Source: Methyloprofundus sp. (GTDB taxonomy: Bacteria > Pseudomonadota > Gammaproteobacteria > Methylococcales > Methylomonadaceae). From it: 43,721 nucleotides of DNA. This document shows positions 18,579 to 26,809 of this stretch, piece after piece. The position numbers were made by a program, and so were the translations under genes. The stretch lies in assembly GCA_014859465.1 (NCBI GenBank), contig JACUUF010000020.1:1-43721 (forward strand). Direction: 5' to 3'. Position 1 is the first letter of the stretch; each line of letters opens with the position of its first letter. Under the pieces are notes generated by a model. It had not been told where the DNA came from and ran no database searches. It saw only the letters and a list, made by a program, of their open reading frames with translations.

Positions 18579-18632
18579 ATATCAGGAGTTTATATTCACA
18601 TAAAAAAATATATCTAAGTATAGAGTTACAAA

Positions 18633-19574
18633 TTAATCACTAGAATGCTCATGAAATGATCGCAAACGCTTTTGCACTGACTCAGCTAGGGCATCAGGCT
18701 TAAATTTAGCCAAAAACTCATTTGCACCGACTTTTTCCACCATTGCCGTATTAAATACACCACTTAAAGACGTATGTAAAATCAGATACACTTTTTTCAA
18801 TTCAGGATCTTCTTTTACCTTCGAGGCAAAAGTATAGCCATCCATACGAGGCATCTCAACATCACAAATAATCATTGTATAATACGCAGCAACATCAATA
18901 CCTTGCTCTTTTAGCTCCTGAACATGCTCCCACGCTTCCAGGCCATCCTTTAATAAAGTACAGCGTATGCCAATTTGCTCAAGCACTCGCTTAACCTGAT
19001 TTCTAGCGACTGAAGAATCATCCACTATCAGTACATGATCATTAGCATTATCCTCGACAACATTATCAGCTAAAACCCCTTCAGAAACTTCCTCGCTACC
19101 GCCAATGACCTCCTTCATGACCTTTTCAACATCAATAACTTCGATAAGTTCATCTTCAAATCGAGTCACTGCCGTTAAATACCCCTCACGCCCAGCACCT
19201 TTTGGCGGCGCATTAACCTGATCCCAACCTATATTAATAATTCTGTCAACCGAACTAACCATAAATCCTTGAGTACTACGATTATATTCGGTCACAATCA
19301 CATAGTTATTAGCTTCTCGATCAATTTGCCTCATACCAATTGCCATTGATAAGTCCATAACTGGAATCGTTTTTCCACGCAAATGCGCCACCCCACAGAT
19401 CACTGAATGTGCTTTAGGAAGTTGCGTTAAAGCAGGACACTGAATAACTTCTTGAACTTTAAAAACATTAATACCAAAGCGCTGCCTACCTGCCAACTTA
19501 AAAAGTAATAATTCAAAGCGATTATGCCCCGCCAACTTAGTTCGTTGGTCAACGCCATCTAAAATTCCAGCCAT
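18633..19574 (-). CDS. cheV: Chemotaxis coupling protein CheV (CheW-REC fusion)
   Basis: Couples receptors to CheA and tunes adaptation through phosphorylation. The 313 residues contain a CheW domain (about 18-158, with FGINVFKVQEV, GVAHLRGKTIPVMDL and FEDELIEVIDVE) and a receiver domain (about 180-305) with the acidic pair VDDS, phosphoacceptor Asp238 in IICDVEMPRMDGY and the later Thr and Lys in LILHTSLSG and EFLAKF. It is probably the first gene of cheV-cheR. Upstream, TCAAGTAG-N11-GTCGCTAT (minus strand, 19639-19665) keeps the sigma-28 spacing but matches only 10 of 16 consensus bases. Confidence 0.96.
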   Translation of the reverse strand: MAGILDGVDQRTKLAGHNRFELLLFKLAGRQRFGINVFKVQEVIQCPALTQLPKAHSVICGVAHLRGKTIPVMDLSMAIGMRQIDREANNYVIVTEYNRSTQGFMVSSVDRIINIGWDQVNAPPKGAGREGYLTAVTRFEDELIEVIDVEKVMKEVIGGSEEVSEGVLADNVVEDNANDHVLIVDDSSVARNQVKRVLEQIGIRCTLLKDGLEAWEHVQELKEQGIDVAAYYTMIICDVEMPRMDGYTFASKVKEDPELKKVYLILHTSLSGVFNTAMVEKVGANEFLAKFKPDALAESVQKRLRSFHEHSSD

Positions 19575-19673
19575 AAAAACCTCTTACCCAATTAACCCAA
19601 AAACAAGACAATGGAACTACCCTCACCATAAAAGTATTATAGCGACTAACAAGCACACTACTTGATTATTTTT

Positions 19674-19690
19674 TTGGCATCAATAGTGCA
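19674..19690 (+). promoter_or_regulatory. Sigma-54-like promoter of flgA
   Basis: TTGGCAT-N5-GTGCA has GG and GC separated by exactly 10 bases, the -24/-12 hallmark of RpoN promoters. Three positions differ from the YTGGCACG-N4-TTGCW consensus. It lies 36 bases before the flgA ATG. Flagellar genes of this class are RpoN/FleQ-dependent in Pseudomonas and Vibrio. Confidence 0.5.
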
Positions 19691-19725
19691 TTAGTAAATA
19701 ATGAATTCACACATAAGCCAATATT

Positions 19726-20436
19726 ATGACGCCTAAAAAGAAACAGACATGCTTAGTTTTCATCCTAATTCCTTTCTTGCTATCAACAGAAATCCTATAC
19801 GCGCAAGAATATCAGTCGATTAATGCTATACAAACAGCGATAACTCAATTTATCGAAGCCAATATCGACACCACTCAAGACTATGAAATTCAAGTCAATA
19901 ACTTAGATAGCAGACTCAAACTAGCAAACTGTAGTGTTCCTCTCGATATTTACAGTCATGACAAAAAAATTGAAGCTGGCATACTATCAATAGGCGTAAG
20001 CTGTAATGGCGAACAAAAATGGTCTCTCTTTCATTCAGCCAAATTAACAACCTATATAAACGTACTTGCACTTAAACAAGCATTAAAACGAAATACCGTG
20101 ATTAGCCAAAATAATATTGTTTTAGTCAAGAAATCGACAGCTAAACTGCATCACGGTTACTTTACCAACTACCAGCAAATCAAGCATCAACTCGCTACAC
20201 GCAATCTACGAGCAGGCGACATATTACAACCTTCACACCTTACTCACCCACAACTTATCAAAAAAGGAGAACAAGTAACCATTCACGCCTTTTCACCTTC
20301 ATTTAGCATAAAAATGCCAGGAAAAGCATTAATGTCCGGAAGTTTAGGGGAGAAAATACAAGCAAGAAACAATAAAAGCAAAAAAGTCGTTGAAGGCACT
20401 ATCACTAAAGCAGGCACTATTTCTGTTAATTATTAA
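19726..20436 (+). CDS. flgA: Flagellar P-ring assembly chaperone FlgA
   Basis: Periplasmic chaperone for assembly of the flagellar P ring around the rod. The 236 residues begin with a signal peptide (MTPKKKQTCLVFILIPFLLS, cleavage probably after YAQ). Two cysteines (ANCSVPLDIY and VSCNGEQKW) fit the family disulfide. An SAF domain spans about 120-180 (RNTVISQNNIVLVKK, TRNLRAGDILQPSHL), followed by the C-terminal region with SLGEKIQARNNKSKKVVEGT. Length is normal. It is divergent from cheV and is followed by flgM. The -35 of the flgM promoter overlaps its stop codon. Confidence 0.94.
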   Translation: MTPKKKQTCLVFILIPFLLSTEILYAQEYQSINAIQTAITQFIEANIDTTQDYEIQVNNLDSRLKLANCSVPLDIYSHDKKIEAGILSIGVSCNGEQKWSLFHSAKLTTYINVLALKQALKRNTVISQNNIVLVKKSTAKLHHGYFTNYQQIKHQLATRNLRAGDILQPSHLTHPQLIKKGEQVTIHAFSPSFSIKMPGKALMSGSLGEKIQARNNKSKKVVEGTITKAGTISVNY

Positions 20437-20460
20437 AGTTTTAAGTACATTGGCCGACAA
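20434..20460 (+). promoter_or_regulatory. Sigma-28 (FliA) promoter of flgM-flgN
   Basis: TAAAGTTT-N11-GCCGACAA matches the FliA consensus TAAAGTTT-N11-GCCGATAA at 15 of 16 positions with exact spacing. It ends 33 bases before the flgM ATG and overlaps the flgA stop codon. This would give the anti-sigma factor its own FliA-driven transcript. Confidence 0.88.
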
Positions 20461-20493
20461 ACTGGCATAGAAAAATATTTGCAGGAGTCCGTC

Positions 20494-20781
20494 ATGAAAG
20501 TAGAAATTACCAACAAAACATCAGCGATAGAAACAAATCAAAATTTGAACAATAAAATAAGTTCAAAACCAGCAATAGAAACAGAAAAAACCAAAGTTAC
20601 TGACTCGGTTAATTTATCGATTGAAGCCGCTTTTAGCACATTAAAATCAACACCTACAGTCAATGCAGAGCGTGTTGCAGAACTTAAATCTGCTATAGAA
20701 AATGGCAACTATAAGATTGATAACGAAAAATTAGCAAACAACATCATCGCATCTGAACGAGAACTTTCCACTACAGGTTAA
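20494..20781 (+). CDS. flgM: Anti-sigma-28 factor FlgM
   Basis: Binds FliA and blocks late flagellar genes until the hook is complete and FlgM is exported. The 95-residue protein has a disordered, polar N terminus and the C-terminal FliA-binding helices (VNAERVAELKSAIENGNYKI, then NEKLANNIIASE). The DSVNLS motif preceding them is also typical. ATG at 20494 follows AGGAG by six bases; a TTG five codons upstream would swallow that ribosome binding site. flgN follows after 5 bases. A FliA-type promoter lies just upstream, giving a negative feedback loop. Confidence 0.92.
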   Translation: MKVEITNKTSAIETNQNLNNKISSKPAIETEKTKVTDSVNLSIEAAFSTLKSTPTVNAERVAELKSAIENGNYKIDNEKLANNIIASERELSTTG

Positions 20782-20786
20782 TTATC

Positions 20787-21278
20787 ATGATCCATAAAAC
20801 ACACCCCCTTGCTACAAAACTAATCGCCACCGCACTCAATAACACTCAGCAACTCTATCAATTGCTAAATGAAGAATCTATACTCCTGAAAGCAAAAGGA
20901 CAAACTCAAGCACTTGATTTAATTGTGCAAAAAAAAAATGTATTAGTCAGCGAATTAAACACATTTACTAGCCAAGTCGAGCAACTACTTGTATCAGAAA
21001 AACTAAGCAAACAAGATGGCATGATTCAATATTTTGCTATTGCCAAGCAAACCGATATAGACACAACAGAATCATTAAGTAACTGGCAAAAATTGAGCGA
21101 ACTGTCCAAGAAATGTCGCACGCTTAATGAGCAAAATGGCGCAAGCATTCATATCTTAAACCAGCATACCCAGCGCATCTTGAGCATACTAAAAGGCAAG
21201 CCACAAACAACCAACACCTACAGTCGAGATGGACGTGCAAAAAGCACCCCATATTCACGCACTTTAGTTTCAGTTTAA
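20787..21278 (+). CDS. flgN: Flagellar export chaperone FlgN
   Basis: Cytoplasmic chaperone for the hook-filament junction proteins FlgK and FlgL. The 163-residue protein is helical, with the family pattern LYQLLNEESILLKAKGQTQALDL and KKNVLVSELNTFTSQVEQLL in the first half and NGASIHILNQHTQRILSILKG in the last third, ending in a polar tail. Primary sequence is weakly conserved in this family, so position behind flgM is a large part of the evidence. In Pseudomonas the next gene is the PilZ protein flgZ, which is absent here. Confidence 0.88.
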   Translation: MIHKTHPLATKLIATALNNTQQLYQLLNEESILLKAKGQTQALDLIVQKKNVLVSELNTFTSQVEQLLVSEKLSKQDGMIQYFAIAKQTDIDTTESLSNWQKLSELSKKCRTLNEQNGASIHILNQHTQRILSILKGKPQTTNTYSRDGRAKSTPYSRTLVSV

Positions 21279-21721
21279 AAATCAATACACCCGCCTTCTC
21301 TGTTAGCGGTTCACAGCCTCAGCTGCCCTGAAAATACCTTTAAATCCATCAGTGCGCCTGCATAAAGCTCATCTAATTGGGAAAATAGAGACGGGAGTAT
21401 TCCGCATTTCACTCAACAGCCTATATACGACAAAGAATTCGCAGCATAAAAGACTAAAGACACAACACAACAGACATACCTTTGCTGGACAACAATCAGG
21501 CGTTGCTGTGCAGTCAGACAGAAAAGTACGATACAGGCTAAATATCAGATGCAACTAAAGTAATCGCAAAAACAAAGGAAACGCGATATTTTTAGAAAAA
21601 AATCAAAATTCAGGAATACACAGAAAGTAGCAGATAAGCGCAGAAACAATGATGCAATAAATCTTTAGGAGCAACGAAGGCCAACGAGATTGACCCTACG
21701 CCTAATCTTGATAAGATATTT
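21279..21721. other. Intergenic region with nothing recognised
   Basis: About 440 bases between flgN and the tRNA cluster. Short open frames occur on both strands but none has a convincing start, ribosome binding site or protein-like composition. I see no clear terminator for flgMN or for the tRNA unit. Confidence 0.5.
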
Positions 21722-21796
21722 TGGAGCGGGAAACGAGGATCGAACTCGCGACCCCAACCTTGGCAAGGTTGTGCTCTACCGCTGAGCTATTCCCGC
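21722..21796 (-). tRNA. tRNA-Gly (anticodon GCC), second copy
   Basis: Minus strand, 75 nt with encoded CCA. Acceptor GCGGGAA, anticodon loop TTGCCAA (GCC), and T arm with GTTCGATC. It is identical to the copy at 21946-22020 and is the last gene of the cluster, 17 bases after tRNA-Cys. Confidence 0.97.
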
Positions 21797-21813
21797 ATTC
21801 AAAATATTTATTA

Positions 21814-21887
21814 TGGAGGCTACTGGCGGAGTCGAACCGCCTTAGATGGATTTGCAATCCACTGCATAACCGTTTTGCTAAGCAGCC
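21814..21887 (-). tRNA. tRNA-Cys (anticodon GCA)
   Basis: Minus strand, 74 nt with encoded CCA. Acceptor GGCTGCT pairing with AGTAGCC (one mismatch or wobble), anticodon stem GGATT/AATCC region with loop TTGCAAA (GCA), and T arm GGCGG-TTCGACT-CCGCC. It lies between the two tRNA-Gly genes. Confidence 0.96.
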
Positions 21888-21910
21888 TTTTATTCTTATA
21901 GAGAAGAATA

Positions 21911-21938
21911 AAAAAGCCGCGATGTTTTGCGGCTTTAA
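21911..21938 (-). terminator. Intrinsic terminator inside the tRNA cluster
   Basis: Minus strand: AAAGCCGC and GCGGCTTT arms (8 bp) around an 8-base loop, followed by more T. It lies 8 bases after the first tRNA-Gly and 24 bases before tRNA-Cys, so it would separate the first Gly gene from the Cys-Gly pair. Confidence 0.75.
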
Positions 21939-21945
21939 AATTTCT

Positions 21946-22020
21946 TGGAGCGGGAAACGAGGATCGAACTCGCGACCCCAACCTTGGCAAGGTTGTGCTC
22001 TACCGCTGAGCTATTCCCGC
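21946..22020 (-). tRNA. tRNA-Gly (anticodon GCC), first copy
   Basis: Minus strand, 75 nt with encoded CCA, sequence identical to the copy at 21722-21796. It is the promoter-proximal tRNA of the cluster and is followed directly by an intrinsic terminator. Confidence 0.97.
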
Positions 22021-22079
22021 TCTGTAAGAATTTCTTATTATAAGGTGTTTTAGCTCCATGTCAACACCCTATTACAAAT

Positions 22080-22622
22080 TTATTTTAAATTTGTTTTTAG
22101 CGCCCAGCCCTTCACGCCCTGACGACAATCACCCGCTTCTTGCTGTATTTCAACTTGCACGAACAACTGCTTAGTACCAAAAGCATCCTGAAAACTTCTC
22201 GCAAGAACAGACGTTCCTGTTGGCGCACTACAAATAACATCACTGTCATTATCAAATGACGCCATTTGACCTGGTACCTTTAAAATTTTTACCGTTGTAT
22301 CTGTAAGCGCATTGGCTGCTTGCAAAGTATAAGACTGGCCAACGGCGTATGTCATCTGCGAAGCATGCTGCTTACTCCGATTATCACCTCCGGACATAAA
22401 AACCACAGCTAAAACAACGACAACACCCACGAGAGCGCCGTAAAATAACTTAGGATTTTCATCTTTAAGCTTCATTAATGGTGGCCTTGCATCATCTATC
22501 GCACCTTCAACTGCATCAACCACTTCTTCAACAGTTCCCTTGATATCTTCGACTACACCCTCAATAGTCTCATTACTATTTTCTATAGCATCGTCTGATT
22601 CAGTTGATTTATCTTCACTCAT
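22080..22622 (-). CDS. Single-pass membrane protein with acidic N terminus and SH3-like C terminus
   Basis: No named function recognised. The 180 residues have an acidic cytoplasmic part (1-45) with an amphipathic heptad-like stretch (EGVVEDIKGTVEEVVDAVEG), one transmembrane segment (about 58-78, LFYGALVGVVVVLAVVF), and a C-terminal region (about 92-180) with the pattern of a bacterial SH3 domain, including SVLARSFQDAFGTKQLFVQV and GVKGWALKTNL. Two cysteines (VICSAP and GDCRQG) could pair in the periplasm. ATG follows GAGG. It is the last gene of the six-gene run containing the PQQ-associated ABC system; cell-envelope binding is a guess. Confidence 0.7.
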   Translation of the reverse strand: MSEDKSTESDDAIENSNETIEGVVEDIKGTVEEVVDAVEGAIDDARPPLMKLKDENPKLFYGALVGVVVVLAVVFMSGGDNRSKQHASQMTYAVGQSYTLQAANALTDTTVKILKVPGQMASFDNDSDVICSAPTGTSVLARSFQDAFGTKQLFVQVEIQQEAGDCRQGVKGWALKTNLK

Positions 22623-22678
22623 AGTAACCCCTCATTGTTCTATTTAATTTTTTATTATTGATAGTCGTCTTTAGACAA

Positions 22679-24268
22679 CTATATGAAATCGTAACCTTTG
22701 TTGGCCTTGCTTGCAACCTCTTGTTCTTCTAACTGCCGACATTCAAACTGCCAATAGCCTAAGCCTATGTTTTTTCGATCACGCAAAATAATAGGAAAGT
22801 TTTTTTCATTCAAATACAACCTTACTACACTTGACTCTTTTAACATAAATGACTCAACGATAAGGAAACTTTTCTCCTCCTCACCTGAAGCTTTAACGCC
22901 GTAAATTAAAGCTTTCTGCAATTCGCCTTTGCCTGACTCTTTCATATCAATATATTCAGCAATAAAGGCATGCTGAGTTAACAAAAACACTTCAAACTGC
23001 GCCTTACCGGTGCTTTTGTGCATCGAAACTTTATTAACAATGCCGATAGAACGATTATGACGAGGCTGGTCAACTTTTCTGAAACTAATAAAACTACCAA
23101 TCGATAACATACCTGGATCATCGAAACTACAGATTAAAGCTCGCTCCGAAGCAGTCTCAGCAAGATATTCCTTGGCAGAGACTGGGTCTTGCGCACCATT
23201 AGCAGTTGAACGCTGCAATTCATAGGCAGAATTTAAACCTATGGAAAAATACCGACTTAAGCGATCAGCAAAAATCGGCCCACCTACTAAAGGAACCCCT
23301 TGCCAGCGCACATCCAAGTAATCAAGCAACTCACGAGGTAATCTATCCGCCCTAGGTGATAACCTCAAGGTACTATAGCGCCCATCGACATCATTTTTCA
23401 GCTTTTCTTTTTTCTGAAAAACTTTATTTAACTTTGTAAAATCAACATATAAAACCGTATCGCTATGTGCCAATTTATCTTGGTTCACAAAAAATGCCGG
23501 CCTATCTTCATCTGGGAAAATAACACATTGCCGCTGCACACCCTTGATCCCTTGATGATCAAAAGCAATTATTGCACTCAATAGCTCTGTAAACTCATAA
23601 ACCTGCTGCATTTCCTTAGGCATTAAACCTGTTGGATCAGCAAGACTAAGTAGAATACATTGCTTATAACTATCTTGAATTGTGCTACTGTGATTCACCA
23701 AACACGACTGATCAGGCACTTTAGTCACTTCTTTTTTTATTTTCACGCCCAGCCTATACAAAGAATGCAGGTCAATCCAAACCCACTCGGGAATAGGCAA
23801 GCTCATAATATATTGACTAATAACAATACTAGTTAAGCCTTTAATAACTCGCTGAATAGCTAAAGCAACATCTTTACCTTGAAACCAACTAATTTCTCGA
23901 CGCGTCTGCTCCTTGACAACCGTCCAGTAGCCAATTGAAAATTCTCGTTCAATTGCAACTAAAATCATATAAATTTTATGCTCATTGTCACTTTTCGGGA
24001 ACCCTGTCTTAGTTAAACGCGAGCGCAAATCCTCCTCTATGGCAAGACAACAAGGGCGCAGCAGCTCCAGATAATCGAGCCGTTGGTGCGGCGTCATAAG
24101 CAATTTATTACTCTCCTGCAAAAAATCATGCAAAAGGCGGGTCGATAGCGAAAGATTAGCTCTTGGAAGCTCATCCACCCACTGTTTCAATGCCGCCTCT
24201 GTATATAATTCTAAGCGTACTGGATCCTCCTGTTGCCCAGGGATCACCAGAAAAAAAGAGTTTCTCAC
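22679..24268 (-). CDS. Unrecognised 529-residue cytoplasmic protein
   Basis: No signal peptide, no transmembrane segment and no catalytic motif I recognise. Residues 1-200 look largely helical (LSTRLLHDFLQESNKLLMTP, YLELLRPCCLAIEEDLRSRL). The C-terminal 170 residues are rich in strands; CSFDDPGMLSIGSFISFRK and RSIGIVNKVSMHKSTGKAQF give a beta-barrel impression remotely like PilZ, but no RxxxR plus DxSxxG pair is present. GTG start with GAGG five bases upstream; the initial residues MRNSFFLVIPGQQEDPVRLE suit a cytosolic protein. It lies 35 bases after the ABC permease gene, so it is probably in the same transcript. A regulator or scaffold role is speculation. Confidence 0.75.
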   Translation of the reverse strand: MRNSFFLVIPGQQEDPVRLELYTEAALKQWVDELPRANLSLSTRLLHDFLQESNKLLMTPHQRLDYLELLRPCCLAIEEDLRSRLTKTGFPKSDNEHKIYMILVAIEREFSIGYWTVVKEQTRREISWFQGKDVALAIQRVIKGLTSIVISQYIMSLPIPEWVWIDLHSLYRLGVKIKKEVTKVPDQSCLVNHSSTIQDSYKQCILLSLADPTGLMPKEMQQVYEFTELLSAIIAFDHQGIKGVQRQCVIFPDEDRPAFFVNQDKLAHSDTVLYVDFTKLNKVFQKKEKLKNDVDGRYSTLRLSPRADRLPRELLDYLDVRWQGVPLVGGPIFADRLSRYFSIGLNSAYELQRSTANGAQDPVSAKEYLAETASERALICSFDDPGMLSIGSFISFRKVDQPRHNRSIGIVNKVSMHKSTGKAQFEVFLLTQHAFIAEYIDMKESGKGELQKALIYGVKASGEEEKSFLIVESFMLKESSVVRLYLNEKNFPIILRDRKNIGLGYWQFECRQLEEQEVASKANKGYDFI

Positions 24269-24303
24269 ATATTCCTCATTTGATTATTTGCACAAAAGCC
24301 ATG

Positions 24304-25104
24304 TTACCGACCTTTTCGCTGCATCATTCCTTTTGAAGGGTTGTAACCAATAATAGCAAGGAGCAAAAATAGCGCAAATGCCGCCACCGTATAGTAAAAG
24401 GCCGCTTGATTAAATTGCCCATACAAGGCAAATCTTAAAAACTCGACAGCTTGAGAAAAAGGATTATATTCAGCCAACTTATATAGCCACTCACTCGATT
24501 CTTGTAATTTCCATAAAGGATACAGGGCAGTCGACATAAAAAACATCGGAAAGATAACAAAATTCATTACCCCAGCAAAATTCTCTAATTGCTTAATAAA
24601 TGACGACAACAACAAACCTAATGCTCCCAACATCAATCCCGTCAACAATAAAGCTGGTAATAGCCATAAATAACCCTCTAAAGGCGCTTGTATTTCATAA
24701 AACCACGCAATTCCAAGAAACACATAAACTTGCAACACAGAAACAAAAACGCCCGCCAATAATTTAGATACTAGCAGAAACCAACGCGGCAAAGGACTGA
24801 CCAATAAAATACGCATACTACCCATCTCGCGATCATAAACCATCGACAAAGAGCTTTGCATACCGTTAAATAACTGAATCATGCCAATTAATCCAGGCGT
24901 GATATACACCTCATACAAAATATACGTTTCATACGGTGGAATAATAGCAATCCCTAACGCCGCCCTAAATCCCGCAGCAAAAACAAATAACCAGATTAAA
25001 GGCCGTACCAGCGCCGAAAGAAAGCGCTCTTTTTGCTTAACAAACCGTAACAATTCACGAGCAACAATACCCCACAAGGCAAACCAATAATGAAAAATAC
25101 GCAT
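24304..25104 (-). CDS. ABC-2 type permease of the PQQ-associated ABC system
   Basis: Integral membrane subunit of an export-type ABC transporter, 266 residues with about six transmembrane segments. Segments of the ABC-2 membrane family include PLIWLFVFAAGFRAALG, FNGMQSSLSMVYDREMGSMR (the cytoplasmic coupling region, then ILLVSPLPRWFLLVSKLLAG) and a later LALYPLW-like FMSTALYPLWKL. The ATG overlaps the ATPase stop by one base (TAATG). In methylotroph-type genomes this permease travels with the propeller and binding protein found just upstream. The exported substrate is not known. Confidence 0.9.
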   Translation of the reverse strand: MRIFHYWFALWGIVARELLRFVKQKERFLSALVRPLIWLFVFAAGFRAALGIAIIPPYETYILYEVYITPGLIGMIQLFNGMQSSLSMVYDREMGSMRILLVSPLPRWFLLVSKLLAGVFVSVLQVYVFLGIAWFYEIQAPLEGYLWLLPALLLTGLMLGALGLLLSSFIKQLENFAGVMNFVIFPMFFMSTALYPLWKLQESSEWLYKLAEYNPFSQAVEFLRFALYGQFNQAAFYYTVAAFALFLLLAIIGYNPSKGMMQRKGR

Positions 25105-25838
25105 TAGCTTTTACCTTGAGTTAAGTTAAAAAATGCATCGTTAAGATTACTCACCTGAGCCTTGCGCATAACCTCCTCCTTTGCCCCTTGAGCCTGCAAC
25201 CTTCCCTGATGAATAATAACTAATTTATCAGTATCATAGACTTCATCCATGAGATGCGTTGCCCAAAGCACAGCTAAATCAGTTTCCTGGCTTAATTGAT
25301 GCACATGCTGCACGATTGATTCTCTGCTTGGCACATCTAAACCCACAGTTGGCTCATCAAGCAACAAGACACTCGGCTTATGCAATAAAGCTCGCGCAAT
25401 TTCCACGCGTCGCCTATGCCCGCCATTTAACTGACGCACCAATTCAGCTCGACGCTCATACATACCTAGCCGCTCTAACTGCTCTTGAATATTTGCATTG
25501 GCTTTGTTTCTGCCTATTCCTTGCAAAGACGCGTGATAGCGCAAATTTTGTTGCACGGTCAAATCTAAATCCAAGGTCGTTTGCTGAAATACCACACCTA
25601 ATTTACCCAACGCTTTTAATGGCTTTTTTTGGATATTAAAGCCGGCTAAATTAATCTCACCGAGCTTGTAAGCATATAATCGAGTGATCAATGAAAATAA
25701 AGTACTTTTTCCAGCGCCATTCGGGCCCAACAAAATACAGCACTGTCCCGCTTCAACCTGAAAACTTAAATCATATAGAACCTGTTGTTTACCGTAAGAA
25801 AAACTTAATCTCGCGACATCTAATGCAATTTCACTCAT
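25104..25838 (-). CDS. ABC transporter ATP-binding protein (PQQ-dependent alcohol dehydrogenase-associated)
   Basis: ATPase subunit that powers the ABC-2 permease encoded next. Motifs are Walker A GPNGAGKST, Q loop VFQQTTLD, a signature region LNGGHRRRVEIARALLHKPS (LNGGH in place of LSGGQ), Walker B VLLLDEPTVGLD and the H loop WATHLMDE. I start at the ATG at 25838, which forms an ATGA overlap with the propeller gene stop; an in-frame ATG seven codons earlier is possible. Length is 244 residues. It resembles the family TIGR03864 by context and sequence; I could not run the model. Confidence 0.92.
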   Translation of the reverse strand: MSEIALDVARLSFSYGKQQVLYDLSFQVEAGQCCILLGPNGAGKSTLFSLITRLYAYKLGEINLAGFNIQKKPLKALGKLGVVFQQTTLDLDLTVQQNLRYHASLQGIGRNKANANIQEQLERLGMYERRAELVRQLNGGHRRRVEIARALLHKPSVLLLDEPTVGLDVPSRESIVQHVHQLSQETDLAVLWATHLMDEVYDTDKLVIIHQGRLQAQGAKEEVMRKAQVSNLNDAFFNLTQGKS

Positions 25839-26797
25839 GGTTTTACAGCAACTCCCCATGGGTAACGGCCAACAGCAATTGACTTAGTGACCTTATGCTT
25901 TTCCAAGTCAATAATAGAAATATCATGACTTATACCGTTAGTCGTATACAAACGCTCTTGCGCTGGCGAAAACGCCAAATTCCAGACACGTGCACCGACC
26001 AGTAAATATTTTTCCACTGCAAAGTTTTGCGCATTGACCACAGCAACGCGATTGGCAGGGCCTAAGGCAACATAAGCCCACTGCCTTTTATCATCGATCA
26101 AGACCCCTACAGGTTGAATTTTTTCTTGTCCCAAACCCGGCACAGAAAAATGCACACGCTGCACAATTTCTTTACTGGCCACATCAATCACCATTAAAGT
26201 GCCATCAATTTCCGAAGTCACCCACAATTGCTGGCCATCAGCAGTAAAACTTAAGGCCCTAGGTCGTGGATCAACCAAGGTATTCGCTTTAATTTCATGA
26301 CTTACCCCATCAATCCAATGCACCATATTGGTCGTTTCTGAGGTGCTAACAATCCACTGCCCATCAGGACTTACCGCAATACCCTCAGGCTCGACACCAA
26401 CAGTCACTTGCTGAATGACTTGTTTAGTAAGCAAATCAATTACAGTTACCTGATTATCATCCTCATTAGACACATACATCCGTGTCCCTTGACTGTTAAT
26501 AGCAAACGTTTCCGGATCTTGGCCAGATGGAAGCTTACCTTTAACCTGCAAGGTATTGGCATCCACTTCAATCACTGCATCCTCATCACTAGTTGCGATA
26601 TATAAAGTCTGCTGATCCTTGCTCAGCGCAATACCGCGCGGTCTTTGCCCAACATTAACTGTCTGAAGCAATTTGCCCGCAATGGGATCAACCACAGCAA
26701 TGGCATTATCTTTTTCCAAAGTAACAAACACTGTTTCGGCTGTCGCAAGCGAAGTAAATAACAACAGACTACTGAGTAAAATAGCTTTAATTTCCAT
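25835..26797 (-). CDS. YVTN beta-propeller protein, PQQ-dependent catabolism-associated
   Basis: Periplasmic seven-bladed propeller of 320 residues. A signal peptide (MEIKAILLSSLLLFTSLATA) is followed by YVTN repeats such as VTVIDLLTKQVIQQVTVG, GVEPEGIAVSPDGQWIVS, MVIDVASKEIVQRV and DISIIDLEKHKVTKSIAVG, ending RYPWGVAVKP. It resembles TIGR03866. No catalytic residues of a PQQ enzyme are evident, so it probably binds or monitors something rather than oxidising alcohols. It lies between the binding protein (12 bases upstream) and the ATPase (ATGA overlap). The usual partner gene for a small CXXCW protein is missing here. Confidence 0.92.
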   Translation of the reverse strand: MEIKAILLSSLLLFTSLATAETVFVTLEKDNAIAVVDPIAGKLLQTVNVGQRPRGIALSKDQQTLYIATSDEDAVIEVDANTLQVKGKLPSGQDPETFAINSQGTRMYVSNEDDNQVTVIDLLTKQVIQQVTVGVEPEGIAVSPDGQWIVSTSETTNMVHWIDGVSHEIKANTLVDPRPRALSFTADGQQLWVTSEIDGTLMVIDVASKEIVQRVHFSVPGLGQEKIQPVGVLIDDKRQWAYVALGPANRVAVVNAQNFAVEKYLLVGARVWNLAFSPAQERLYTTNGISHDISIIDLEKHKVTKSIAVGRYPWGVAVKP

Positions 26798-26809
26798 ATT
26801 GATTCCTTA

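Noticed and set aside
21352..21558. Overlapping short frames on both strands between flgN and the tRNAs
   Set aside because: Mutually overlapping, no Shine-Dalgarno, unlikely composition.
21721..22053. A 110-residue plus-strand reading frame across the tRNA cluster
   Set aside because: It is the antisense translation of tRNA-Gly and tRNA-Cys (the ERETRIELATPTLARL-type peptide), a known annotation artefact.
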